The notes under the pieces are model-generated. The model searched no databases, was not told the origin of the DNA, and saw only the letters and a list, made by a program, of their open reading frames with translations. This document shows, in pieces, positions 1 through 8,237 of a stretch of DNA of 57,649 bases; the first letter of the stretch is position 1, and every line of letters starts with the position of its first letter. The translations under genes were made by a program, and so were the position numbers. The stretch comes from Desulfovibrio sp. (GTDB lineage: Bacteria; Desulfobacterota; Desulfovibrionia; Desulfovibrionales; Desulfovibrionaceae): the NCBI GenBank assembly GCA_014804965.1, contig JAAUYU010000032.1, positions 1 through 57,649 on the forward strand, read 5' to 3'.

Positions 1-455
1 ACAATCTGCAACGGGACCTGCTGTAATAAACATTCTGACCGGCATACCATGCGCATCCACGGCCAGATGTATCTTGGAGTTGAGCCCCCTTTTGTGCGTC
101 CCATATCCTGATTGCCACCTTGTGCTCCTGCAGCATGCGGGGGAACTTTGATGTGGCTAGCATCAATCATGAGCCATTCAAAATCTGGCTCCGAAATAAG
201 AATTTCGAGCAATCTTTCCCACACGCCGCTATCTCTCCATCGACAGAATCGGCGATGAGTATTTTTCCAGTCCCCATAATCAGGTGGCAAATCCCGCCAC
301 GGCGCACCTATTCGCAGGATCCAAAAAACTGCATTGAGAAAATTTCGATTATCACGGGCAGTAACACCTCGAGTTCCTTCTCGGCCAGGAAGATGGGGTT
401 CCAAAAGCTCCCAAACCTTGTCAGATATATCGTGGCGACGATGTGCAGCTTCCAT
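1..455 (-). mobile_element. IS5-family (IS427-like) transposase, 5' part; truncated by window edge and needing a -1 frameshift
   Basis: Reverse-strand reading from ATG at 455 gives MEAAHRRHDISDKVWELLEPHLPGREGTRGVTARDNRNFLNAVFWILRIGAPWRDLPPDYGDWKNTHRRFCRWRDSGVWERLL..., then in the -1 frame GLNSKIHLAVDAHGMPVRMFITAGPVADC; typical IS5-type DDE transposase wording. Confidence 0.8.
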
Positions 456-617
456 GTGTGCCTCCTTTTGGAAAAGGATAGCAGAAAGCTACACAAATTA
501 AAAGCGAAATGACGACACTATCTAAAAGAGTGCGAATGGCGCTTCAATGGTGGTGATCATAAGGAACTATTAACCCAGCTAAATTCTTGGGTTAAAGACG
601 CGAAACATTGACCTTCG

Positions 618-692
618 CTAGGACAGCCCCAAAAGCTTTTGTGGCTTGTCGAGGGGCTTGGCCGCACGGAGCGCGGTGTCGGTGAGGGGCAT
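618..692 (-). pseudogene. N-terminal remnant of a P4-type (DUF4102) tyrosine integrase
   Basis: Reverse ORF MPLTDTALRAAKPLDKPQKLLGLS*, matching the usual start of DUF4102 integrases, beside tRNA-Ser. Confidence 0.7.
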
Positions 693-852
693 GGGGTATT
701 CTCCTGGCAAGGGTTTTATATACCCCTCGGAATACCCCTTAAACTGGTGGGTGTCTATGGACTTAATCGCTCTTGGTGGGACAGTCCGTTTTGCCTAATC
801 CCTTGCCAGGCAAGGCTTTTTGGACTGCCCCGGACCAAGATGGATAACTTTG

Positions 853-947
853 TGGCGGAGAGGGAGGGATTTGAACCCTCGATACAGGTTTAAGCCCGTA
901 TACTCGCTTAGCAGGCGAGCTCCTTCGGCCGACTCGGACACCTCTCC
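853..947 (-). tRNA. tRNA-Ser(GCT)
   Basis: GGAGAGG...CCTCTCC acceptor stem, long variable arm, anticodon loop CTGCTAA, GGTTCAAAT T-loop, encoded CCA. Confidence 0.93.
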
Positions 948-1074
948 AAAAACCAATGTGAAAAATTAGAGAAGTTATGGGGCCTTGTCAAGCCTTCCTT
1001 TACGGGCGCCCGCATGGCTGCGGTAAGGGGGCAACCTGCAGCGCTTGCCTGAACCCGTGATATGGCGTAAATTC

Positions 1075-1545
1075 ATGGAGTTTGGGGACGATATGGACAA
1101 GAACCAATGTGAACTTTTCGCCCAGTTTGTCTATGCGGACAGCCTGACCTACGAGGAACTGCTGAGCGCTGAAGGTGTGCTCATGGCGCGCGTGGAGGGG
1201 ATCCTCGCCAATGCCGGCGGCGAGCACCTGGACTTCTCGCCCCTTGGTGATATGCTCGGCTGTCAATGTGTCTTTGAGCTCTGTGACCTGGAGAAATTCC
1301 GGGAGGTGGCTGCGGGGATTGCCGCCATTTTGCCCGCGGGCATCACCGGCCGCCTGCTTTGCCTCGATAAAAGCCTCGCAGCGCTTAATCTTTTCTGGCT
1401 GCAGCAAGGCGCTTGGCAGGAGGCGTTGTGGCCGGTGCCACTGAGGGCTCCGGCAGACGCCAGCGCACATCATGTGGAAGTGGTGGCACAGGCTCCCCCC
1501 GACGCGGACACGGATGACGACTCCGCAGGAGCGGATGCCCCCTAA
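1075..1545 (+). CDS. hypothetical protein
   Basis: Open frame MEFGDDMDKNQCELFAQFVYADSLTYEELL..., ends just before tRNA-Leu. Confidence 0.6.
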   Translation: MEFGDDMDKNQCELFAQFVYADSLTYEELLSAEGVLMARVEGILANAGGEHLDFSPLGDMLGCQCVFELCDLEKFREVAAGIAAILPAGITGRLLCLDKSLAALNLFWLQQGAWQEALWPVPLRAPADASAHHVEVVAQAPPDADTDDDSAGADAP

Positions 1546-1558
1546 GGAAAATCACTTC

Positions 1559-1644
1559 GCCCGGATGGTGGAACAGGCAGACACAAGAGACTTAAAATCT
1601 CTCGGCCAATGGCTGTGCGGGTTCGACCCCCGCTCCGGGCACCA
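1559..1644 (+). tRNA. tRNA-Leu(TAA), 3' half supplied by the prophage attL
   Basis: GCCCGGA...TCCGGGC acceptor stem, anticodon loop CTTAAAA, GGGTTCGACCC T-arm, encoded CCA. Confidence 0.95.
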
Positions 1645-1647
1645 AGG
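1589..1647. repeat. attL core, 59-bp direct repeat with 42215-42273
   Basis: Identical gacttaaaatctctcggccaatggctgtgcgggttcgacccccgctccgggcaccaagg at both sites. Confidence 0.95.
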
Positions 1648-1653
1648 CAGGGC

Positions 1654-1682
1654 AAGGGCTGCAGGAGAGCAGCCCTTTTTTT
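1654..1682 (+). terminator. Rho-independent terminator after tRNA-Leu, supplied by the prophage
   Basis: AAGGGCTGC aggaga GCAGCCCTT followed by T-tract. Confidence 0.75.
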
Positions 1683-1698
1683 GCGCCCGGATTTTGTA

Positions 1699-2760
1699 TC
1701 ACCATGTATCACCATTTGTATCACCGTTCTTCAGGGGCTCGCCAAGAGCAGGCATAAGGGCACCGGCGTGTGCCTGGCTGCCCTCGGTTACGTGCGCGTA
1801 AACAGCCCCGGTGGTCGCTACGCTGCTATGCCCGAGCTGTGCGGCAACCGCTGCAAGGTCGGCCCCGCGCGCCAGCATCTCCGTGGCAGCGATATGGCGG
1901 ATGTCATAGGGCCGCAGTGTTACTCCGGCTCGCTTGCAGGCCAGGGTCCATGCTGTCCTGAAATTCAGGACGCGCTGCCCTTTACCGCGATGACAGACCC
2001 ACGGGATGCCAGCGGCCATGTCCTTCTCAAACCTGCATCGGGCTTCCTCCATGTAAGCAGGGTGGGGGACTACTGTTTTCAGGCGTCCGCTCTTGCCTTG
2101 CCGGACGATGACCACGCCCCGCCGCCAGTTGAAGGCGTCCCACGTCAGACCGAACAGCTCCACCTGTCCCGGACGCAGGGCAAGAAAAAAGGCGGTTTTC
2201 ACCGCCCATTGCAGGTATTCGGGAAGCTCCGGGTAGAGCTTTTTCAGGTCCTCTATTTTGGGCTGGAACACCGGCCGCGTGACCTTCAGCTTCTTGAAAT
2301 CCCGCCACGGGTTGAACCGAATAAGCTCCTGGTCCACGCCCCATGCGAGGATTGCCCGGACAAGGGCCTGAAACTTGTTGATGGTATTGTTGCCCACGGC
2401 GCGAGTGCGGAACGCCTCCCGCATCCGCTCGAGGTCCTGCCGCGTGAGGGCCTCGGCATACTTATCGCGCAGGAACTCGCCTGTTCCGGCGTGGTGGATG
2501 CCGTCCTTCTCGTAGCCCGCAAGGAAATAGACGATCTTGCGCTTGGTCACGATGTTGAGGTCGTGGCGGCTGCGGCAGAAGAGCATGGTCAGCTCGCCAA
2601 GGGTGAGGCGTTCCTCCTCCTGTGTTCTGGCCTGAAGGCGTTCCGCCTCAAAGGCGTGGGCTTCCTGCTCGGTCTTGAAGTAGCGCCGCTTTTCCTTGCC
2701 ATCCTCATCGCGCCACTTGCAGAAAAAGAGGTCGCGCTTGCTGGCCTTGTGGATGCTCAT
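1699..2760 (-). CDS. int: Phage tyrosine recombinase (integrase)
   Basis: MSIHKASKRDLFFCKWRDEDGKEKRRYF...; catalytic-region motifs ALRPGQVE, RPYDIRHIAATEML, LGHSSVATTGAVYAHV; adjacent to attL. Confidence 0.95.
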   Translation of the reverse strand: MSIHKASKRDLFFCKWRDEDGKEKRRYFKTEQEAHAFEAERLQARTQEEERLTLGELTMLFCRSRHDLNIVTKRKIVYFLAGYEKDGIHHAGTGEFLRDKYAEALTRQDLERMREAFRTRAVGNNTINKFQALVRAILAWGVDQELIRFNPWRDFKKLKVTRPVFQPKIEDLKKLYPELPEYLQWAVKTAFFLALRPGQVELFGLTWDAFNWRRGVVIVRQGKSGRLKTVVPHPAYMEEARCRFEKDMAAGIPWVCHRGKGQRVLNFRTAWTLACKRAGVTLRPYDIRHIAATEMLARGADLAAVAAQLGHSSVATTGAVYAHVTEGSQAHAGALMPALGEPLKNGDTNGDTW

Positions 2761-2770
2761 GGTTTCCCCC

Positions 2771-2968
2771 CTAGAGCCCGCACCCCCTTGCGAAGTCTTT
2801 GGGGGAACAAGTTTTTTGTGAAGGCTTGTGCGTCTGGGATGCCTGCGCAATGCCCGCCAACTCATTGATGCGCTTGTCGAGCGCCGCCACCTTGCGGAGC
2901 GCTGCATCGCGCTCGCGCATGGCAGAGACGAGCTCGGCATAGCGCTCGGCTGCAAGGTGGTCTGTCAT
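2771..2968 (-). CDS. Small phage protein, coiled-coil-like
   Basis: MTDHLAAERYAELVSAMRERDAALRKVAALDKRINELAG..., same strand as int. Confidence 0.55.
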   Translation of the reverse strand: MTDHLAAERYAELVSAMRERDAALRKVAALDKRINELAGIAQASQTHKPSQKTCSPKDFARGCGL

Positions 2969-3381
2969 GCGGTCTCCTCCACGGCCTTGCGGGCTGCCTC
3001 GCGCCAGCAGGAGGCGCAGGCGTCCCTGAGCTTGTGCAGCGGCAAATCTTCGGTTTTCTCGCAGTTCATTACGTTTTCCTGAGCGCAATAGGCCGCTGCA
3101 ATCACTCCGGCCAAATAGTCCGCCTCTTTGTTTAGCCGTTGCACCTCGGTACGCAGGCGCAGGATTTCGTCTATGTGCGCCATGACCACATCCGGGGAGT
3201 TGGCGGCGATGTGGATTGCGGTGTTTCTCGGGCTATCGCGCGTGAGCATCGTGCAAATCCCGGTGCCTTCGCTATCCTTGACCCATAAGGAGGTTTTGCC
3301 CCCCATTGCCCACGGCCCCGGCGCGGCCTTTTCGGCAATCGCCCGCCGGGCGAGCAGGGCTTCGTTGCTGCGGTCGTTCAT
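2965..3381 (-). CDS. Phage protein with Ead/Ea22-like N-terminus
   Basis: MNDRSNEALLARRAIAEKAAPGPWAMGGK...DSPRNTAIHIAANSPDVVMAHIDEILRLR. Confidence 0.65.
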   Translation of the reverse strand: MNDRSNEALLARRAIAEKAAPGPWAMGGKTSLWVKDSEGTGICTMLTRDSPRNTAIHIAANSPDVVMAHIDEILRLRTEVQRLNKEADYLAGVIAAAYCAQENVMNCEKTEDLPLHKLRDACASCWREAARKAVEETA

Positions 3382-3539
3382 CTTTGCCTCCTGTTTACCC
3401 TACACTGGTTAAAACGAATGCCCGCAATGGTTGCCGAGCGCCGCAAAAAATCTTGACTTTCCTCACAGGGCGTGGCTTATGATAGGGCATACGCCAACGG
3501 CGCCGATGGCGCGGGAACGGATTAAGAGGAGATAGAGGA

Positions 3540-4064
3540 ATGAAATTTTATCTTATGGATTGGCGAGGACCATACACATATGATGAAGCAATCCATGATA
3601 CTACGTTAGAAAATGGTTTATATGCTATAACTGGGATAAGGAAAAACAAGATAAATAATAAAAAGAATATAAAATTACAATATATAGGAAAAACAAAAAC
3701 GACATTGGGTACTAGGTTTAATGACAAAAGTCATTATGTTCATCAGGTGAATAGAGAGTTAGGCATATGGTTTGGAAAAATTAGAAATAAGAGGGTTGAT
3801 GATTTACTATTTATAGAACATATGTTTATACGTTTTAGTCCAGAAAAAGATAAATTTAATAAGCAAAATAAAGAAAGATTACCCACAGAAAGTGGAGTAG
3901 TTATTTCGAATTTTTTTAATAAGGAGATGAATCGTCAATATATCAGGCTTCCCCCGCCTGTTCGATGTATCCCAGAGGTAATAATATGGGATCAAAAGAT
4001 GAATGAAGAAGTTTTTAGATATACTAAAAGGTTGCAAATCGAGAGTGTCAAACAACAAGAATAA
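3540..4064 (+). CDS. GIY-YIG nuclease-like accessory protein, AT-rich
   Basis: GLYAITGIRK...LQYIGKTKTTLGTRFNDKSHY...LLFIEHMFIRF resembles a GIY-YIG core; composition much lower GC than neighbours. Confidence 0.65.
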   Translation: MKFYLMDWRGPYTYDEAIHDTTLENGLYAITGIRKNKINNKKNIKLQYIGKTKTTLGTRFNDKSHYVHQVNRELGIWFGKIRNKRVDDLLFIEHMFIRFSPEKDKFNKQNKERLPTESGVVISNFFNKEMNRQYIRLPPPVRCIPEVIIWDQKMNEEVFRYTKRLQIESVKQQE

Positions 4065-4086
4065 ATCTTAAAAATCAATACATGCC

Positions 4087-4149
4087 CTGCACCTCGCGAG
4101 GCTGCATATGCGGCTCTCAACCGAGATGGCCGTGGCGCTGAACAGGTAG
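4087..4149 (+). pseudogene. C-terminal remnant of a second rha-like gene
   Basis: LHLARLHMRLSTEMAVALNR* compared with LRLARLHMRMATSMATALNR* at the end of the 40284-41279 gene. Confidence 0.75.
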
Positions 4150-4170
4150 GGGCGAGAAGGTAGAGGAAAA

Positions 4171-4202
4171 AAAGAGGGCCGGGAGCAATCCCGGCCCTCT
4201 TT
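4171..4202 (+). terminator. Rho-independent terminator
   Basis: AGAGGGCCGGGA gcaa TCCCGGCCCTCT TT, 12-bp stem. Confidence 0.8.
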
Positions 4203-4350
4203 GCTTGCCGGGCTACAACGCCCCCCGGCGGGGTCCCCAGGGTTGGCGGAGTACACCATGCGCTTTCTCCGGTACGCACCCCGTTGCACTCTGCCCCGGC
4301 TAGGGTCTCGCCGGGGTCTCCACGGTGGCGGGAGCGGGTGTTCCAGATGC

Positions 4351-5082
4351 CTACGCGATGACGTTCAGGCCCGGCACGGCCTGCTCCATGAAGGCCTTGA
4401 TGTTCTTCATGGCCTCGGCCCTCCACGCGCCGCCGTCCGCCTCGGCGAGCATGAACAGCACGCCGTCGTCGCCGTCTTTCCGGCAGCGGAAGACAAAGCT
4501 GCTCGCGGGCTGCTCCACCTCGGTGAAGGTGCGGTAGGGGCGCAGGGTCACGGGGTTCGGCAGCGCCTTGACGGCCTTGCTGCTGATGCCCGTTTTCACG
4601 GCCACGGCCTGTGTGATGCCGTCGTCGGAGACGCCCGCCTCCACCGTGGCGGTGACGTTGGAGATGTATTTCAGCACGAGGCCCTTGTCGGTGGCCGTCA
4701 GTCCTTCCGGCTCCGCGAAGCAGGCCTGGAGGGCGATGTTGAATTTTTCAGCGGGGAGCCACTCCTCGAAGGGAATCTTCAGACTGTCGAGCCGTGCGTA
4801 GATGTAGCAGGCGCGGTCGGCGAAGTTGCCCAAGAGCGCGGAACGGATGGAGACCTTTTCAGGACTCTCCACATGGCAGATGAGCTTGCCGCGCTCGAGC
4901 TCGTCCACATTGGTGTTGAGGTAGTCGGCCAGCGCCGTGAGCGTGGAGACGGTGAGCGGCTCGGGGCACGGCGTCTGGACGGGATAGAGGCTCCGGTCCG
5001 CGTAGTCGCGGCCGCCGACCTTGAGGAGGGTGGGCGCGGCGTCCTTGCGGATGGCGTTGTACAGGGATTCAAGCATGGTCAT
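4351..5082 (-). CDS. Conserved phage protein of the early region (DUF2303-like?)
   Basis: MTMLESLYNAIRKDAAPTLLKVGGRDYADRSLYPVQTPCPEPLTVSTLTALADYL...NPVTLRPYRTFTEVEQPASSFVFR. Confidence 0.65.
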   Translation of the reverse strand: MTMLESLYNAIRKDAAPTLLKVGGRDYADRSLYPVQTPCPEPLTVSTLTALADYLNTNVDELERGKLICHVESPEKVSIRSALLGNFADRACYIYARLDSLKIPFEEWLPAEKFNIALQACFAEPEGLTATDKGLVLKYISNVTATVEAGVSDDGITQAVAVKTGISSKAVKALPNPVTLRPYRTFTEVEQPASSFVFRCRKDGDDGVLFMLAEADGGAWRAEAMKNIKAFMEQAVPGLNVIA

Positions 5083-5091
5083 TCCTCCTTG

Positions 5092-5478
5092 TTATTTCCC
5101 CGCGGCGGCGCTTTTGCCGTCCGCGAAGTCGGTGACTTTGCCCCGCATGGAGCCTTCCACGCCGGGCAGGATCTCCTGCCCAGGGTTCTCGCCCTGGCCG
5201 ACTTCCGCGGCCGAGACCTCCCCGGTCTTGAGGTCCGTGGACATGGAGATGGACGTGGACAGCGGCGCGGCCGGGGCGAGCGTGGACGACGTTTCCACGC
5301 TCACCTCGCCGAAGCAGCGGCTCTTGTCCGGCTTGATCTTGATTTTCAGGGTGACGGTACGCAGCTTGGTGGCCTCGGTGTTGATGTCGAGGCAGTTCAT
5401 CACCGCCTTCTGGATCTCCTCGTTGAGGCGCTCGACCATGCCGCCGGACGCCAATGTGGCTGCGTTGAGCTCGATCAT
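5092..5478 (-). CDS. Conserved phage protein, apparent partner of the preceding gene
   Basis: MIELNAATLASGGMVERLNEEIQKAVMNCLDINTEATKLRTVTLKIKIKPDKSR...TSSTLAPAAPL. Confidence 0.65.
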   Translation of the reverse strand: MIELNAATLASGGMVERLNEEIQKAVMNCLDINTEATKLRTVTLKIKIKPDKSRCFGEVSVETSSTLAPAAPLSTSISMSTDLKTGEVSAAEVGQGENPGQEILPGVEGSMRGKVTDFADGKSAAAGK

Positions 5479-5517
5479 GTGGGCCGTTCCTTTTCAAGGT
5501 TGAAGGTGAGGAAAAAG

Positions 5518-5552
5518 AAAACCGCCCCGGAGAACCAGGGCGGTCGGGCTTT
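5518..5552 (-). terminator. Putative Rho-independent terminator downstream of ssb
   Basis: Reverse strand ACCGCCCTGGTTCTCCGGGGCGGTTTTCTTTTT. Confidence 0.5.
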
Positions 5553-5619
5553 GCGTTGCCAGCCTATTGGGCCGGGCTGGCGCGGGTTAAGGTGGAGGGG
5601 GTGGAAGATTGTGCTGGCG

Positions 5620-6060
5620 CTAGAACGGCACGTCGTCCCCATAGTCAGCGGCGGGCGACTCCTGCTGCCTTCCCGCCTCCCGGCGCTGGTTGCCACCCTG
5701 GCCGCCGTTCTGGGCGCCGCCCCATTCGCCCTTGCGGTCGAGAAACTGGACGCGCTGGGCCTTGATTTCCGTCGTGTAGCGGTCCTGTCCGTTCTGGTCC
5801 GTCCATTTGCGCGTCTGGAGGCTGCCCTCCACATAGACGAGGCTGCCCTTGTGGAGGAAGCTGGCGCAGTTTTCCGCCGTCTTGCCGTAGGCGACCACGC
5901 GGTGCCATTCGGTGCGCTGCACCTTGTTGCCGTCGCGGTCGGTATAGGATTCATCCGTGGCCACGCTGAGGTTGGCCACGGCGTTCCCGGCCTGCGAATA
6001 CCTAAGCTCCACGTCGCGGCCAAGGTGGCCGATGAGGTGCACCAGGTTGAGCGATGCCAT
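5620..6060 (-). CDS. ssb: Single-stranded DNA-binding protein
   Basis: MASLNLVHLIGHLGRDVELRYSQAGNAVANLSVATDE...EWHRVVAYGKTAE...acidic tail DYGDDVPF. Confidence 0.95.
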   Translation of the reverse strand: MASLNLVHLIGHLGRDVELRYSQAGNAVANLSVATDESYTDRDGNKVQRTEWHRVVAYGKTAENCASFLHKGSLVYVEGSLQTRKWTDQNGQDRYTTEIKAQRVQFLDRKGEWGGAQNGGQGGNQRREAGRQQESPAADYGDDVPF

Positions 6061-6965
6061 CAGGCTGCCTCCCTGCCGGAGTTCACGGCGTCAAGAAATT
6101 CGGAAACGTCAGCCTTGGTCAATTCCCGGCTGGATGCAATGGGCCTTCCGAAAAAGCTGGACAGCTCCGCAAGGTATGCGGCCCGGTCATTGCCGTGGCG
6201 CTTGGTCAGGTAGGCCATGAGAGCCTTGGATTGGTCGGGCGTCATGGGGGACGGGTTTTGCGTTTTGGCCTGCTCGCTGAAGGGCACGCCGCAGTTCAGC
6301 CAGGCGAGCAGATCTTGCCCGGTCTGCTCGGTGATTTTGAACGGGGCATGGAAAAGGCGGGTGCGGTCCTTGCTTGCGACGGCGAGGTTCCCGTCCACGT
6401 TCAGGTCAAGAACAGCGGTGAACTCATATTCCAGCCCGTCCCGCTGCTGCGGGGCCGTTCCCTGCTTCTCGATGCCCTTTTTCCCGTTGCCCTTTTCCGT
6501 CTCCACATAGACGGCCTTGCTGCGCATGGTGGCGATGATGTGGAGGCTGGACGCCAGCATGGCGTCGATGAACTTCTGATGGCGCGGTGTGCCCTCGTTC
6601 CACGCGGCGTACGAATTGCCCCGGAACTTGGCCTTTGCCACGTTATCCACGATTTCGAGGATGCCGCCCTGGCCGTTCCATTCGTGCGTGATGGAGTCCA
6701 GAATCAGCGTTGAATAGCCTTCCTTTTCAGCGGCGCGGATGATTTCGATGTAGCGTTCCGGCTCATAGGGGGGCGCAAGCTCCACCACGTCAAACTCGCA
6801 CAGGTCGGCATACAGGGACGCGGAACCGCGCTCGGTGTCCAGCACGGCAATCTTGCCGCCAAGCCCCTTGGCAATAAGCAGGGCGCCCGTTGTCTTGCCG
6901 CTACCGCTGGGCCCGGAAAGCGCCAGCCGCAGCTTGGCTTGCTTCCGTTCCGCCTTCTTGAACAT
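6060..6965 (-). CDS. Phage AAA ATPase, Sak4-like recombinase
   Basis: Walker A LSGPSGSGKTTGALLIAKGLGGKIAVLDTERGSASLY, Walker B-like YSTLILDSITHEW; adjacent to ssb. Confidence 0.8.
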   Translation of the reverse strand: MFKKAERKQAKLRLALSGPSGSGKTTGALLIAKGLGGKIAVLDTERGSASLYADLCEFDVVELAPPYEPERYIEIIRAAEKEGYSTLILDSITHEWNGQGGILEIVDNVAKAKFRGNSYAAWNEGTPRHQKFIDAMLASSLHIIATMRSKAVYVETEKGNGKKGIEKQGTAPQQRDGLEYEFTAVLDLNVDGNLAVASKDRTRLFHAPFKITEQTGQDLLAWLNCGVPFSEQAKTQNPSPMTPDQSKALMAYLTKRHGNDRAAYLAELSSFFGRPIASSRELTKADVSEFLDAVNSGREAA

Positions 6966-7112
6966 GGTCTTCTCCGTAATGGGTAAAGGGTTTACTGGTG
7001 CCAACATAGACTTCTTCGCCACTCACCGCGCACCAGTCCACGGCGGCGCAGGTCATGGAAACGTGCGGGCATTCCCCGCGATGACGACACATGAAGGACC
7101 TCCTTTGCGGGG

Positions 7113-7490
7113 CTACCCGGCCCTCCGCCCGTCCTTGTAAGGCGAAGGCGGGGCCGTGCGCGCGCCGCTGCGGGACTGATTGTGGTACAGGCGGCACGAC
7201 CAGCACAGCGTCCGCCCCGGCTCGGCATCTTCCCGGCCGCAGTTCTGGCAGATGCCGTGCGCGGCCAAAAGCTCGCGGCGCTTGCGGTTGTATTCTGAAA
7301 TCTGGTGGATGCGCGCGGCCTTGCGCTGCATCTTGGCCTTCATTTCCTCGCAGGCGCGTTCTGCGCGCTGGCGCACCTCGGCATGGTCATGGCCCTTGAA
7401 ACGCCTGCACGTTCCGTTCGGCATGACGACCGTGCCAATGACGCGGGTCCGCTTTGCCCGCGGGGGCCTGTACTCACGAATCACGGCCAT
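7113..7490 (-). CDS. Phage protein with zinc-ribbon-like motif
   Basis: MAVIREYRPPRAKRTRVIGTVVMPNGTCRRF...HGICQNCGREDAEPGRTLCWSCRLYHNQ. Confidence 0.6.
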   Translation of the reverse strand: MAVIREYRPPRAKRTRVIGTVVMPNGTCRRFKGHDHAEVRQRAERACEEMKAKMQRKAARIHQISEYNRKRRELLAAHGICQNCGREDAEPGRTLCWSCRLYHNQSRSGARTAPPSPYKDGRRAG

Positions 7491-7580
7491 GCCGTCACCT
7501 CCAAAAAGTTGAGGGCCGCCAGCGCGAGGACTACGCCGACAGCCCCTATCCAGCCGCGCCAGTTGGCGCGGGGGGAAAGC

Positions 7581-7898
7581 TCATGCCGCCACATGAGGGC
7601 GGCGCCCGTAGTTCGCCGGGTCATCCTGCATGACGGGCAGGCCGTCATTCTGTGTTTCCGCCTCGTGCCGGAAGGCGAGGTAATCAGCCGCCGGGCTGAA
7701 GGCGTCGTCGTAGCACTCGCACTTGCCGTCCATACCCATCATGGGCAGGCAATCGGGCGCATCCGGCGTCACCGCGTTGACCTTGCAAGCCGCGTATTCC
7801 TTGTGGCAGATGAGCTTGCCGCCCTTATAGACGGGAAGCATAAACGTGTTGGCGAGGTCCCAATGGGCGCAGTTCAGGCAAATGGCGTTTTCGTTCAT
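7581..7898 (-). CDS. Small cysteine-rich phage protein
   Basis: MNENAICLNCAHWDLANTFMLPVYKGGKLICHKEYAACKV... Confidence 0.6.
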   Translation of the reverse strand: MNENAICLNCAHWDLANTFMLPVYKGGKLICHKEYAACKVNAVTPDAPDCLPMMGMDGKCECYDDAFSPAADYLAFRHEAETQNDGLPVMQDDPANYGRRPHVAA

Positions 7899-7958
7899 GT
7901 TGGTCCTCCTTATGAAAGGAGCCGGAGCATCAGCCCCGGCCCGTGGTTTTTGAGCAAT

Positions 7959-7988
7959 AAAAAAGGCCCCGGTTGCCCAGGGCCTTGG
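7959..7988 (-). terminator. Putative Rho-independent terminator
   Basis: Reverse strand AAGGCCCTGGGCAACCGGGGCCTTTTTT. Confidence 0.6.
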
Positions 7989-8008
7989 CTGTCGATGAGT
8001 GTGGCGCG

Positions 8009-8089
8009 TTAGCCGCGCTTGCGCGTCAGGTAGAGACCAAAAGCGCCAACAGCAAGCACCATCATCAATGCCAGTAACCACGTTGTCAT
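8009..8089 (-). CDS. 26-aa single-TM microprotein
   Basis: MTTWLLALMMVLAVGAFGLYLTRKRG*. Confidence 0.4.
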   Translation of the reverse strand: MTTWLLALMMVLAVGAFGLYLTRKRG

Positions 8090-8090
8090 T

Positions 8091-8237
8091 TTAGTCTCCG
8101 CTTCGTTTGGTTATCCATAGAGAGATTGCCAAAGACACCACGGCAACGAAAATTCCGAAGGCGCTTCCTTGGAATACGCCCACGGCAGCCGCCGCTACGC
8201 TGAATTTCTCAAGCCAGTCCGCCAGACGTTTTATCAC
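8091..8237 (-). CDS. 48-aa membrane microprotein
   Basis: GTG start VIKRLADWLEKFSVAAAAVGVFQGSAFGIFVAVVSLAISLWITKRSGD*; GGAGGACGCC upstream. Confidence 0.4.
   Translation of the reverse strand: MIKRLADWLEKFSVAAAAVGVFQGSAFGIFVAVVSLAISLWITKRSGD

Noticed and set aside
120-512. 130-aa plus-strand ORF at the window start
   Set aside because: Antisense to the IS5-type transposase reading
4201-6213. 670-aa plus-strand ORF across the early operon
   Set aside because: Overlaps three coherent minus-strand genes including ssb; no domain wording
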